64,000 nt of DNA from Pseudisothecium myosuroides. Taxonomy: Eukaryota > Streptophyta > Bryopsida > Hypnales > Lembophyllaceae. The stretch's first letter is position 1, and every line of letters starts with the position of its first letter. Made by a program: the position numbers and the translations under genes. Of the stretch, positions 11,812 to 23,333 are shown in pieces. The DNA lies in contig OX637291.1 of NCBI GenBank assembly GCA_951799445.1, forward strand, positions 11,224,501-11,288,500, written 5' to 3'. Under the pieces are notes generated by a model that was not told the DNA's origin, did no database searches, and saw only the letters and a program-made list of their open reading frames with translations.

Positions 11812-14014
11812 CTAAAGAATTGAGCTCGGAATCAGAAGACCTCCTCCAAATAAAATGCGAGAGTCGTGAGATACAATATCGGCACAACAGGACGTGAAAT
11901 CGTCCTCCTCGTCATCGTCATCATCGAACATGAAAGCATTCAAAATTTCCCAATGATACAATCTCAAAGAATCAAGAGCCGATACAATTCGAAGCAGTGA
12001 GCAAGAACACAAGCAGCGTACCAAGGCTCATGTCCATCTTCTGCCCAGTAGCTAGGACGGAAAATTCCACTACATCGAGCCCCGCCATGACGGACGCACG
12101 GACAGAGAGGCGCTACACGCAGCTGCAAATCTCCAACGAAATGGAAAAATCAGGTCGGCCTGCCACAGAAGTCTTGGAATTTGACAGTGCAAATTTGCAG
12201 CATCTAATATTTTAAGTTTCAATCCTTACATATATCATTCTGAACCAAAACCAGTGATGCATGGATTTCAAGAGCATTGTTGAGCACCCAAGAATGTAGC
12301 TCTAAAGTAGAAGAATATTTATTGTGAATCGAGGAATTAAAGTCACTCCATTCTTTTGATGGCACATTTTTCTAAATACTCAGAAATTTTTTAAGGGTAA
12401 AGGGGATGCTCTTAGCTTGGTTAAGAATGTTATACCGTATAAGCCGATAGATTCAAAAGAGTCATCTCACAATTAAAAAACTATTTTTATTCATCCATTT
12501 TCGGAGAAGCAAGTCAATGGATTTTGCAGCTTTCGTTGAAGTGATTATGCCTTTTCAGAAGGTACAAAGTTTAAAATAAAAGTAAATATTGCAATATATA
12601 AGAGATTACTCAAAATTTGGAAAAGTTGACTTCATTTTTTTGAATAAAGGTGCTACGAAGATGTGTATCTTGAATAAGAAGAAGGCAATTACACAAAAAA
12701 ATTGGATACTTCTCTATATATAGAACATGACCATAGACCACTTTTTTAAAACTATGTGAATATTTTTAACCCTTGAAAAATAGTTGTTTTTATTTGTTTT
12801 TAATACATTTAACAAAAATTGAACAAAAATTGAAAAATTTACATATTTAATTCTACGATCTTGTACTATTTTTGTCCAAGAGTGTGTGGTAAAAATTTCA
12901 GTCAATTTGATTGTACAAATGGGAAGATTTGTTTCTTCTTACCACTTTGATCATAAACACCTTGATTATGAATCCCCTGTGCCGCAATGCTCCTCTTCAT
13001 TTACAAAGGATGCTAAAAATAGAAATCACCTGGAGAACAACAAAATCACACAAAACTTTGACAATTTGCAGATCATTGATAGATTTTTGATGCATGTTAT
13101 ATAGAAAGCATAAAACCATCAAGTTTTGTCATATCAACAAATGTCTTGCCAAGTGAGTAGAATTGCCAAAGCTTGGTCCAATATGGAAGTAGGACAAGAC
13201 ACATCCAAACTGTGTGCAACCAACTTCAAAGCTTTGCAATTTTTAGTAACTGGACTAGATTTTGTAAGAAATGGTTGATGTCTAGCTTCTAGCTATTTGC
13301 TTGATTCAAAAATTGTAAATTTGACGGTCCATCAGTGGGAATGCTATTATCAATTTTCCAAGTCAATCTACAATACTGAAGGATAATTCAGTTGCAATCC
13401 CCTAAGCAATCTTCCTTTTTTCAAAATGAAGAGAGAGAATTGGAAATGTGACAAATTGAATGACCTCAATGAAGTCGAAGGGATTTGAGGCTTATATTGT
13501 TTCTTGTAACCCAGTGAAACTTGCTCAACAAAATGAATGTCCATGAGAATATGACTAACATAGTCTGAATTATGTTAGATTTTTCAATTCAAACCCCATG
13601 GTGTAAAATTTCCCATAAATGGTGGTCACAATCAATCACCTAAAATTCTCAAAAGAGAGTGCACAAAAGTTTTTATGTCAACTTCAAATGCTACTACCTA
13701 ACAATTTGTGCAATTGAACTTCACAAAAAAATTATAATATGTTTTTATATAAAGATCCTACAATTAGTTTACAAAAAAATACTTCTTTTTGTTTGCTTGT
13801 CTCAATGCACTAGAAAATGGCAATTCCAAGTGGTTATTGAAGAAAAAATGGCCTTTGGACTTCAGGGGTTAAAGCCTCAAAATTTTAAAAAGGAATCAAA
13901 TCAATTCAATATGACACCTATCCATTAGTACCAATCCTATGTGGCTACATGTAAGACAAGGTGTTTGAATTGGAGCATTGCAATAGCCTAACCAATTGCT
14001 ATAGCCACACTCCA
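11812..14014. other. Gene-free AT-rich region with a possible transposon relic
   Basis: The first 300 bases (11812-12110) may hold the 5' end of the RIX1-like pseudogene: a minus-strand frame near 11900 encodes an acidic DDDDDEEDD run, but I could not join it in phase. Around 12730-12960 the sequence loosely matches the inside of the TTAA-flanked elements found elsewhere here (the 'ggatcttgta...tgtgg.aaaaatttcag' region), suggesting an old relic. The rest shows nothing I can name. Confidence 0.4.
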
Positions 14015-16330
14015 TCATAGTGATGCTAAGAGACTATCGTGAAGGAGACGAACATAAGTTTCAAAATTTCTCTGTGACGACCCTCCCAAAGCTCCCACTT
14101 CGCAAGCTTTGGTCCTCAATGTCTTTACATTCTCTCGCAAAGCTTTGATTTCCGAGTCATGCATCAAGCTTCTAATCTTCTTCTCAATCTCCTCTTTGCT
14201 CACAAACCGCATAGGCATCACATCCTTGCTCTCTAGCTCCTCTTGTGTGTACGCTCTTCCCGTCAACTCAAGCGCCACCTTCATTGTGTCCACCAAAAAT
14301 CTACACAACATCTATAACCTCAACCAGTGAAGACCATTTTCGGAGAGGTTGCAACCAAACATTACACTTGAACACAATTGAACCTCTATCATGTCACAAG
14401 TAGGGAGTAGAAGATTTCTAACACATAAAACATTGTAACATGTATGGAGTAAAAAAAAGTAGATATTTAACTTTTTGGCTCTCAACAAATAAGATATATT
14501 TAACTTATAAAATTTTGGGCTATTCTAACACATAGCATCTGTTGCTATTCTGTGTCTCTTTAATTTGTTCCCATTTATGGCTATCTGTGGCTACGCGGCA
14601 TTTGAGTATAGCAGGCTGTCGGTGCTTCGGCTTGTAGCAGGCACAAGTCACGACCTGTCTACCTCGTTGCTCCAAGCTACAAATTTAGACATTCACTAGC
14701 AACAAGCTCCAGCATATTGTATGCAATACTCAACTTAGATCTCCACCTGGTTTCATCACCTCTAGGGGCTTTGTAGTTAAAAACTGAAGAGGAAAGTCCA
14801 GAATCAAGGACCGCTATGGCTTCCTCTAAGTTCCAGTGGCTCATACACAGTCTTCTAGGATTCTCGGCCTTGAAATGGACTGTAATAAATCTGAAATACT
14901 TAGAAATTTGGAGCTCTATTCCAAAATGAAGCTGTGAAATTCCGCTGTGAAATTCCATTGCTGCACAGTTATATGGAAATAGATGCACAGTTTTGGAATT
15001 TGGTCTATGGACTTTTTAGATTCCTCTGGTGCGAGTGTCAAGACAGGAATTGAACAAACCTGCGATTCAGATGCTGCTCGGAGTTAATTGGCCACGCGAG
15101 CACGGGCATTCCAGCGCAGACAGACTCCAGCGTAGAATTCCACCCACAGTGGCTCAGAAAACCACCCACTGCGGAATGCTTGAGAATCCGCATTTGCGGC
15201 GCCCATCGGGAGTAGCACAGCCCGCGCCCCCTTACGCGCTCCTCGAACCCTAATGGAAGAAACTCCATCACGGACGCCGTCTCGGACGCTGCAGAGAATC
15301 CGGTTGCGTTCGGCGGTCGCACAATCCACAGAAACGACACCCCACTCGCCTCTAATCCCAGCGCCAGCTCGCACAACTGGACTGCCGAATGCGTCACATT
15401 GGTTCCAAACGAAACGTACAGAACAGAATTCGAGGCTCGAGTGTTGAGCCAGCTGATACAGGGGTCGGGTTCAGTCTCGTCCGGCAATTCGTTGTCATCG
15501 TTGACATAAGACTCTGGCAGCAATGGCCCAATGTCGAGAACACACTTCGCTTGCACATCTGGGGATCCCAGGACGTCGTTCCGCAAGGCGTCCAGCACGG
15601 ACTTCTCGAGATCGTAGAATGTGTTGAGCAGGATCACGTCGGCTTCTCGCATTCGGTCGTGACAGAGCCGCATCCAGTCGTACAGGGACGCATCCAGAAA
15701 ATGCATGGGGAGATCCAACGCTACTGTTGGTGGGAGACCGGGAATGTCATCGAAAATTTGCTCTCTCGTTTCGTGAGTGATGGGAACCAATCCATGTTGG
15801 AAGAGACGCTGCGACTGCAATGCGCAGGAGAGCGCTGACGCAGGGGAGACGTACAACAAATGCTTCGCAATCTGCAACCTGTCCGCCACGTCTTGCGACC
15901 AACACTGAATCCAGTCATGTAAAATACACACCGGTGGAGACGCGGGGAGCACCCCGCGGAGGGAGTGCGACGCCGGCGAGGTGAGATCCGCGATGGTCGA
16001 TTCCAAGAGATCAATCACGCGACGCTCCTCTGAAGGGACCTCGTGCACTAGATCCAGCCATTCCTTGTGGGGAAGCCCGAGCGAAGTCTTGTCACGCAAG
16101 CTGACGATGCGTAGAGGGTAGCCTTCTTGCGAAGTGAAATCTGTAGTCCCTAAGGAAGCTCGAAGATCCAGCAGGTGCTTGTCGGAGGTGACGACGGTGA
16201 CGACGATGCCCGCGGATGCCAAACGCCACGCGAACTGCAGAAAGGGGATTGTGTGACCAGGTGAGAACTGCGGGATCATCACGACGTGCGGCGATTCCGC
16301 CCACTTGCTCCCTGCAGCTGGAGGCCCCAT
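14015..16330 (-). CDS. Family-1 UDP-glycosyltransferase
   Basis: Transfers a sugar, probably glucose, from UDP-sugar to a small-molecule acceptor in the cytosol. Two exons: 16330-15060 and 14300-14015, with a 759-base GT-AG intron. The join is AG|A and gives HLNRRFLVDTMKVALEL, an uninterrupted 518-residue protein of normal family length. The N-terminal acceptor domain has PQFSPGHTIPFLQ with the catalytic-type histidine in GH near residue 26. The PSPG box runs from WAPQMRILKHSAVGGF through SHCGWNSTLESV to NSEQ; the final Gln usually goes with UDP-glucose. The C terminus has EIEKKIRSLMHD and GGSSQRNFETYVRLL. The ATG at 16330 precedes the conserved N-terminal strand by a normal distance. The acceptor cannot be told from sequence. 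Base composition is more GC-rich than the flanks, as expected for a gene. Confidence 0.93.
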
Positions 16331-17405
16331 TTGCGTCCGCTACTCGATCAATCACACACAAATCTGTCTAAATTACCGTGTCAATTCGAACGACAAAGTG
16401 ATTTATAATTTTGCAACAAGTGTGCTGACTCGTTTGTTCTTGATCTGCAGGTAACGTAAATGGGTATGCCCATTGCGTGCGGTTGCCTTGCACTGACTGA
16501 GCTTGAGATGCAGAGCTATTACATGCGTTTCGATCTTTGCTTGCAAACCCCCCGGTGCAATTTTTTTGAGGTTATTTCAACAGGGGGACTTACTGTAGTT
16601 GAAATGCATTTAGCACGTGCGATCTCCTGCATGTTGTTGATCGGTTAGGAGTTACGACGCGTGTGCCATGATCCGAAGTGTCAACTTTACGGGAGGGAAT
16701 CGCGAGTCCTGAATTGTTTGATTCCATACGGACTAACCCAGTGAAGGCAGATGTGTGGAAGTTTGAGTAGGCACTGATTTTAGTCGAAGAACGTGATTCT
16801 TTTTTAACTAAAAAATAGAGAAGCCAGCAAGCGTTCCTGATCCTCATTCTCTATTCCAATGGCCTTACCTATTTCCTTCGAAATCCGATGGCTGATTCGT
16901 TACGTACGCTTGTCCACAGCGCCGCCGCGCGTCACCCAACTAGCTCTTTGCCGATCTTCTCTCGCAGGACTTCGCAGAATCGCAGGTGCTCGCAGGTGTG
17001 ACTCGTCGCTTGTAGTGCAGGGCAGGCTGCTGCTTTCTCTTGCTTGGGCAAAGACTTGTGATTGCAAACCATCTCTGTTGCTGGCAAGGCGTCCCATTTG
17101 GTCCATCGAAGGCGGCTTCCGTGCATTTTCGTACAGGGCAATGCCAGAGGAGGAGGGGATTGTTCGACGTAAACTACTCGCTAGAAGGATGAATATTTGG
17201 GATGAAACTTGTTTTTTGGATGAGAAAGTTGTAATGCCCGATTATGCGGGCAAAACTGCGTAATCGGGCATTACGACCTAATTTCGAACTAGAACTTGCC
17301 CGCAAAAGGTATGGACATCCTGCGAGTGGTTTACAACATTGGAATGCCTCAAAACCCGGCCTCAACCTGGAAGTTGGAGGCTCTACTTGCCGTGACTATC
17401 CTTGC
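16331..17405. other. UGT upstream region and part of a dispersed repeat
   Basis: 16331-16460 should hold the UGT promoter and leader; no confident TATA box was seen. A plus-strand open stretch at 16859-17263 (134 codons) is compositionally mixed, matches no family I know, and ends inside the hairpin-bearing repeat at about 17120-17400, so I do not call it a gene. Confidence 0.4.
17231..17274. repeat. 14-bp perfect hairpin in a dispersed repeat, copy A
   Basis: GTAATGCCCGATTA at 17231-17244 is followed after 16 bases by its exact reverse complement at 17261-17274. The surrounding 17120-17400 segment resembles 48190-48420 (shared gggcaatgcc, cgtaaactac, the hairpin, gagtggtttac). Its right part, with 18335-18430, resembles 23010-23240. 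These look like diverged copies of one dispersed element of unknown class. Confidence 0.6.
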
Positions 17406-17409
17406 TTAA

Positions 17410-18334
17410 CCCCTAAAGTTCTTTGACTATGTTCTCACCAAAAATGCTCCAAAACTGCCATTTCTAGTACAAGTACCAAATTTTTGAAAAATATCATTTT
17501 TGGACATATATAACTCTAGGATCTTGTAGTACTCTGGTTTGAGAATATGTGGAAAAAAATTCAGAAATTTCCATTGTGTAGATTGCAAGATATTAGCGTT
17601 TACAGTGTCGAAAGTCCTTTTTCTGGCCCTGCGAAAAATCGGGCAGCTGCACTTCGCAAGGTTAGATTATTATGAAAAAAATTCCAAAATGGTTGTACTT
17701 CTTTGGATTCATTCTTCAGGGCAAGTTGGCTACATGCTTGAAAATTTTCAGATTATTTGGAATTGTAAAGCATATAGGAAAAAAATAGTAAGTAGAAAGA
17801 AATAGAGAATGGTTCAAAACACTAAATTGTTAAGAAGTTAATTATGGAATTGAAAAATGCCAATCCCAATGGTTGCAATGTTGTAATAAACAATCTACAT
17901 CCTACAATTTTATTTTTTTTGAAAAATATTGAAAATTGAGTGAAATAAACAACTTCAAAGTTTATTTTAGAGTAGACAATCCATAACTGCCCGCAAACTA
18001 AAAATCCTCATAACGTTTGACTCATTGATCAGAATGGAATGATTCAAAGCTTTTCACGTATATATAAATCTAATAAACCAATTTCAAATGTTTATTTTTG
18101 AAAAAAGTGATTTTTTCTGATCTGCCCGGACTGCCCGAGTTGAGAAACAAACAACATATTAGGCCATAACTTTTGACTCGTATTTCCAAATGTCATGAAA
18201 TTTGGTGCATATGAAAGATATTCCTCGTCCCCACCTTCTATAAAAATTTCAGCCCAAAATATGAAAATCTCCAGTCACACGTACTTGCCCAAAATTTCTA
18301 TGTTGCCAAAAAAGGCATGTTGGTCCTTTAGGGG
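17410..18334 (+). mobile_element. piggyBac-like non-autonomous element, copy 1 (925 bp)
   Basis: Bounded by TTAA at 17406-17409 and 18335-18338. Left end CCCCTAAAGTTC, right end (reverse complement) CCCCTAAAGGACC. TTAA duplication plus CCC...GGG ends is the hallmark of the piggyBac superfamily. No transposase frame is present, so it is a MITE-like derivative. It interrupts a repeat whose uninterrupted relative lies at 23020-23240. Confidence 0.75.
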
Positions 18335-18700
18335 TTAATGGAAAAAAGTGGATTTGTAATCATCCCACTCAGATGCCATGGCCCTAAAAACCACTGCGAC
18401 CCCAAAATTTTCACAACAATTTAGAGCATGGCCACTAAGGTAGCCGACCCATTTCGAGATACATGTGATTGGAAATTACACCATAATTGATCACTACTCA
18501 TCTCCAACCGCTCCAGATACGTATATCTCGGTATCTACGCATATCTCGAGTGTGGGGAAATTTGAGAGGGGAAATTTTCCCACGTACAAAAATAGAGTTT
18601 AGAAGGATTCCAAAAAATTTCAGAATTTTATTTCAAAAAATATAATTATTATGAATTTTTAAGTTGAAGACTCTGTTTGACCTATTCTAGTCATTTAGGT

Positions 18701-18921
18701 CACTATAAGAAAAAGGGGTGTTTTAAGTGAGTTTTTAAGTGTAGTCCTAAACGTAAGATTTTAAGTAATGACTTTGAAGGAGATTTTCAGCAAAATTTTG
18801 CTTAAAATACATGTGTTTTAAGTAAAATTTTACTGAAAATCGCCTTAAAGGTCATTACTTAAAATTTATGTCTAGGACTATACATAAAAACTCACTTAAA
18901 ACACCCCTTTCTCTTGTAGTG
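18701..18921. mobile_element. Fold-back MITE with CACTA ends
   Basis: A 221-base element that is nearly one complete inverted repeat. It starts CACTATAAGAAAAAGGGGTG and ends with the complement of CACTACAAGAGAAAGGGGTG. It is flanked by GGT on both sides (18698-18700 and 18922-18924), the 3-base duplication expected of CACTA (En/Spm) elements. The interior is the palindromic TTTTAAGT...ACTTAAAA. No coding capacity. Confidence 0.8.
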
Positions 18922-19499
18922 GGTCTTCCTATTTTCAACTATGGGCTAGTTGCAAAATCAACCAAGGGTTGGTTGTAATATTGAGAGTCTCAGAGTCAAT
19001 TATAATGCGCCACTAGGAACTGCACTATAATTGATCACTACTCGTCTCTACCTAGACGGAAAGAAAGCAACCTATATAATAAAGATGGGGGTGAATAGAA
19101 ATGGATTGGCTACCTTAAGGCATGTCAAAAATGACATACCACAGTGGTTGCTGTGACCTTTGAAGCTAAAGGTGGAGTTGAAAACCCCTTTTTTAGGTAT
19201 TGTGACTAAGCACGCAATCGTTGCTTCAAGAGCCATGTGGTGGCTTCTTACTCATGTTTTTCATCTGTGAACTACTTAGCTGCTGTTGCACGAGTTTATT
19301 TTGGCATGTTCAAATAAAAACTGAAGACGGATTTGCCTCAATTCACACTTGTGTTTTACCAAAAGGCCCTCATCTATTAAGTGGCTGGTCCTTTTTTCTT
19401 TTAATGGCCACTCTGTTGGAAGAGTGATGGTGGGGTGCAAATTCCATTGAGGGCTTGCTTGGAGGCATTGCGGTTGCACCCAGCACACCTAAGTGGCCA

Positions 19500-19790
19500 T
19501 ACTTTTAGTAATGGATACTATTTTGGTATCTAATTGTATCTTATTTCCATATATTAGAACATATAAAAATAGATTCAACTCGTAGACTTTAGGTAGGGGC
19601 TTTTCTACCAGTCTCCTTGCTTGTAAATTGTATTCTTGTTCTATGGTTCTAAATGCAATAGGTTTTTCTCCTTGTTTCAAAAATAAAAAATTCCAATATA
19701 GAAACTTTCCATCCCCTATGAAATTCAACATATAGCTATGGCCATTCACCCATCTATCCATCCATCCCCTATAGGATATTGTAGCCGTAG
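19500..19790. repeat. Dispersed repeat, copy A (pairs with 23330-23600)
   Basis: Shares with 23330-23600 a series of blocks in the same order: agattcaact/agatttaact, aggggcttttct/agggcctttct, agtctcc, a Phe/Lys-poor AT tract, aaactttccatcccctac/t, gaaatt, and a closing (CCAT)-rich run. Both copies end at a CATC/CCAT microsatellite. Class unknown; no terminal repeats seen. Confidence 0.55.
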
Positions 19791-20316
19791 AACAAGGGCA
19801 AAAAAAATGATTCAAATAATAGATTATATAATCTGTTGGCATGTCATTTCTTCATGAAAATATTTATATAGGAAAAGAGAAATTCACAAAATATCCTTGA
19901 TTTTGGCGCCTTCCAAATTTCAATTTTCTTTTAAAAAACAAACTTCCGAGAGGGATGTATCAACCTTGCCCTACAAACCTACACTTCCAATACATCCGCT
20001 TTAACATGTGTTTCAACCAAGTTTGACACCTTTATGTTCCAAACTAGTTAATTAATTAATTGTAAAAAAATAAAATAAATAAATAGAAGATTAGTTTTTT
20101 GGAGGGTGATTTCTCTCTCAAAAGCAATCCAAAAAAACTTCAATAGAATATTTAACAATATAATCCCCCGTTCTCAATGGATGAAATCATTAAATTGCTT
20201 CAAAATCTTGGAACAATTACACTCTTTAATTTCTGAATGAATGTATGCACTTTGGATTAATACAAGATTTTTCATCCACATTTGCATGTTTCATCCACAT
20301 TTATATATGTAATTAA

Positions 20317-21229
20317 CCCCTAAAGGACCAAGGCCTTTTTTCTGCCAAAAAACACTCAAAACTGCCATTTCTATAGCAAAAAGTTAAAAAAATTGAAAAT
20401 TGTTTTTTCCACATCTAACCGTAGGATCTCACACCTAACTAGTATGAGAATGTGTGGGAAAAATTTCAGAATTTTTGGCCACACAGATTGCAAGATATCT
20501 GCGTTTAAAGTGAATAAAACAAGTTTTTCAGCATATTGCGGGACTAGCTTTTTTGACTTTGAACACTTTAACTTAAAAATTTTGCACTACTAAGTTTTGA
20601 GCTTTAAATCTCTATAGTGGAAAATTGAGTTGAGAGTCTAGGAAAAAAAATAAAAATTCAAAAAAACTTAATTATCATTCTTAAAAAAATTGTTAGGTAG
20701 AAGTAGGTACAAGGTAGAAGGAAAATCTAAAATATTAATATCTTTTAGATGGAATTAAAATTCACTAATCCCAATGGTGAGATTGTTCTAGCAAGTAAAC
20801 TAAACCATGAAAAAAAAATTTAAAAAATTTAAAAAATTGCATTTACAAATGCATCCTATAAGTTATTTTTTTCAAGAAGATGTTGTAATTGCCCGAAAAA
20901 CAAGAATGTCTATAACTTGCTCATAACAAATCCAAATGAAATGAAACAAAGCTTTCTAGATAGACAAAAATATAATCTACGAGAAAAAGAAAATTTAATT
21001 TTTGCAAATTTTTTTTGTTGCCTCCTATCCCTTGTTTTGAGCTTATTTGGTTATAACTTTTGTTTCCAAGCACCGATTGTGAAAACAATTATATTTTCTC
21101 AAAGCTTATCAGTTTTTCTATCTCCAAAAAAAGTTTCAAAAAATCACAACAAAATTTCAGCCCATAGGTACCTGCCTAAAATCCCATTTGTTCATTGAAC
21201 GGATACTTGGTTGGTTGGTCCTTTAGGGG
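20317..21229 (+). mobile_element. piggyBac-like non-autonomous element, copy 2 (913 bp)
   Basis: TTAA at 20313-20316 and 21230-21233. Both ends begin CCCCTAAAGGACCAA when read inwards, a 15-base perfect terminal inverted repeat. The interior matches copy 1 in outline (aaaactgccatttct near the left end). No long reading frame. Confidence 0.8.
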
Positions 21230-21728
21230 TTAAGTTGGACACTCCCAAATGTGCCGTTAACCCTAAACCACCATCATCACTTTGTGTACATCTCCAAAAT
21301 CAATATGTACCTACGTGGATGAAATGATTTTAGATCCTCTATCGAAAAAAACTTTGACCATTCATAATTTTTGTATACTGTATCCAAATATTGCATTTTG
21401 GGTACGTTGGAGCCTCCTTTCACTTACCAACAAGCAAAAACATGAAAATTTGACCAGCCCAATGATAGAAAATAGGCACAATAGCAAAAAGTGTTGTTTT
21501 GGGGGTGACCACCTTAGTCATTTTTTTTTCATTTTCAATAAAGTACCAAAGTGGCAATATTGAATGTTATAGTGCTACTCGAAATTTCAACATTCATCCA
21601 CATATTGGATAGAAAACATCACATTAGCACATATCACATATCCATAATTCAATTTTCATCCACAATCTGGCAATTCCATTCAAGAATTTTTTTTAATTTG
21701 AAGTTTTCTAGCGATTTTCCACCCTTTT

Positions 21729-21816
21729 TTTTTTTTTGAAACCCGGAGTTTATTCCAAGAAGAAAACCAAGAACAAACGGCGGAAAGCCGAGGGCAGCGC
21801 CCTGGAGACCGAAAAT
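21729..21816 (-). mobile_element. 5'-truncated retroposon tail (LINE-like) with 16-bp target duplication
   Basis: The 16 bases GATTTTCCACCCTTTT at 21713-21728 recur exactly at 21817-21832. Between them, on the minus strand, is a short GC-rich sequence ending in AATAAACTCCGGGTTTC followed by a poly(A) run. Long target duplications with a poly(A) tail indicate LINE-type retroposition; only the 3' tail was inserted. Confidence 0.8.
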
Positions 21817-22472
21817 GATTTTCCACCCTTTTAATGCTATTTTGTTCTATGGGCTTGGTGCAGGGCCCATTATTTTGGTGCAAATTGACGACAAATCGTT
21901 GGGAAAAAACAACACTGTCCTTAGTTGAAGATCACTTTCTGCAGTCCCCAAAATAAATTAAAAAATCATTTCAAAAATAAACTGTAGGAGATGCTGTTTG
22001 CCTGAGTTCATCCACAGTAAAGTTGGAACGCACACGGCAGGCACTGCAAATTCTGATGACCAAATACTGTGCATCCCATCCAAACCACTTCTGTCTGGTC
22101 AGGAATGAGGCTGAAAATTCAATGCCGGTGTCTAACTGACGAATGGATAGTTCCTGATGGGTAGTACTGAGTAGATACATGGTTGGGGATGGTGACATGG
22201 GCTGAAAGGTTTTTAAAATGTTTTTAAAATGTTTAAAAAATGTGATGTTAGAGGTCCACTTTGCGCCCAGCTGAAGCTGCAGGGGAGATAAGGCTACCAT
22301 GCTTGCTTGTCCATGAGCCAGTCCTTCATTCTATACCACTGGCTACCCATCCTCGGCTTACCAATGGAGTCCTCACTTTCGGCTTTAGCTTGTAGCCTTT
22401 CTCCCCTCTCTTTTTGATCCTGCTGCAGCAGACCAGAGAGAAAGAGAGGTCCTAAAGTTGGAGGAAGCCTTA

Positions 22473-22661
22473 CACTGAATAGGGGTATTAAGGGGACCCA
22501 TACTAATTAATCGACATTTCACACTATATAAATATCTACCTTTTCTGTCACATCAATAGTTATTGAAGTGTCCGGGGGTTGTACATCATGTTTCAAACAT
22601 CTACAGTTTTCCAAGATAAATCCCTTTAATTGTTTGGTCCCCTTAATACCCCTATTCAGTG
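22473..22661. mobile_element. Tc1/mariner-type MITE (TA-flanked, 26-bp inverted ends)
   Basis: Perfect terminal inverted repeats beginning CACTGAATAGGGGTATTAAG and continuing to GGGACC at each end, flanked by TA at 22471-22472 and 22662-22663. 189 bases, non-coding. Confidence 0.75.
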
Positions 22662-23019
22662 TACAAGGATTGCCAAGGTGACGTAATTGCAACACAAAAT
22701 AGGATGGCAGCAATGGAAAATTAGTAAGAAATGAATATTGGGTGAGGGTGCCTTTTATGATATAAAGTAGGAGACCCTATTTGTATCATGGAACTATTTG
22801 TGCTACTTTGAAAATTTGAAAATGAACATTGCTGATATATAGTGGGGGGAAAAGGATGACTTTTAGATGTACATCAAAATTGAGATATGGTTTTTGAAAT
22901 CTACCAAGTTAAACTTTGAAAAATCTTATTTAATTCAAGGGATATCCAAAAAGTGTATGACAAATATTTTGGAATTTCTTGCAAATTGCTAATGGTAGGC
23001 ATTAGGGTTGGTTATTAGA

Positions 23020-23240
23020 AAACCTAATTTTTCCCAAGGAAGTATATACAGCCACCAAGTGAGGCCTGCAACTTCTAAGTTTTTTCAAAATCCTACTATG
23101 GGGCAAGATCTTGAAAATACCTGGAAGTTGGAAGGTGTACGTGGTGACTCTCCTTGCTTCATTGAAAAAAACGGATTTTGTAATCAATCAATTCTAATGG
23201 CCTTTAAAAACTACTAAGACCTAAAACCTTCACAACAATT
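23020..23240. repeat. Unsplit copy of the repeat that hosts TTAA element copy 1
   Basis: Blocks such as cctggaagttgga, gtgactctccttgc, tgaaaaaaacggattttgtaatc and cttcacaacaattta match 17366-17405 and 18339-18425. At the junction this copy reads ccttgc-ttca-ttgaaaaaa, where the filled copy reads ccttgc-TTAA-[element]-TTAA-tggaaaaaa. It therefore acts as a paralogous empty site. Confidence 0.75.
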
Positions 23241-23267
23241 TAATAACATATACTACCCCGTATTGTA

Positions 23268-23333
23268 CTCCCTCTATTTCTGAATAAGACCTGTGTTTCT
23301 TTTGTAAACATAGGTCTTATTTAGAAATAGAGG
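23268..23333. mobile_element. Short Stowaway-like MITE
   Basis: CTCCCTCTATTTCTGAATAA...TTATTTAGAAATAGAGG flanked by TA on both sides (23266-23267, 23334-23335). Only 66 bases, mostly inverted repeat, so probably an internally deleted copy. Confidence 0.65.

Larger units (their letters stand above)
18335..20316. other. Gene-free AT-rich region holding a CACTA MITE and a repeat
   Basis: Apart from the MITE at 18701-18921 and the dispersed repeat at about 19500-19790, this stretch holds no feature I can support. The segment 18335-18430 is the right half of the repeat split by copy 1 of the TTAA element. Confidence 0.4.

Noticed and set aside
15389..15838. 149-codon plus-strand frame
   Set aside because: Antisense shadow of UGT exon 1.
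16859..17263. 134-codon plus-strand frame as a small gene
   Set aside because: No motif, mixed composition, and it ends inside a dispersed repeat hairpin.
17410..18334. CCCCTAAAGG ends read as telomere repeats (CCCTAAA)
   Set aside because: Only a single unit occurs at each end and it is flanked by TTAA; transposon termini explain it better.
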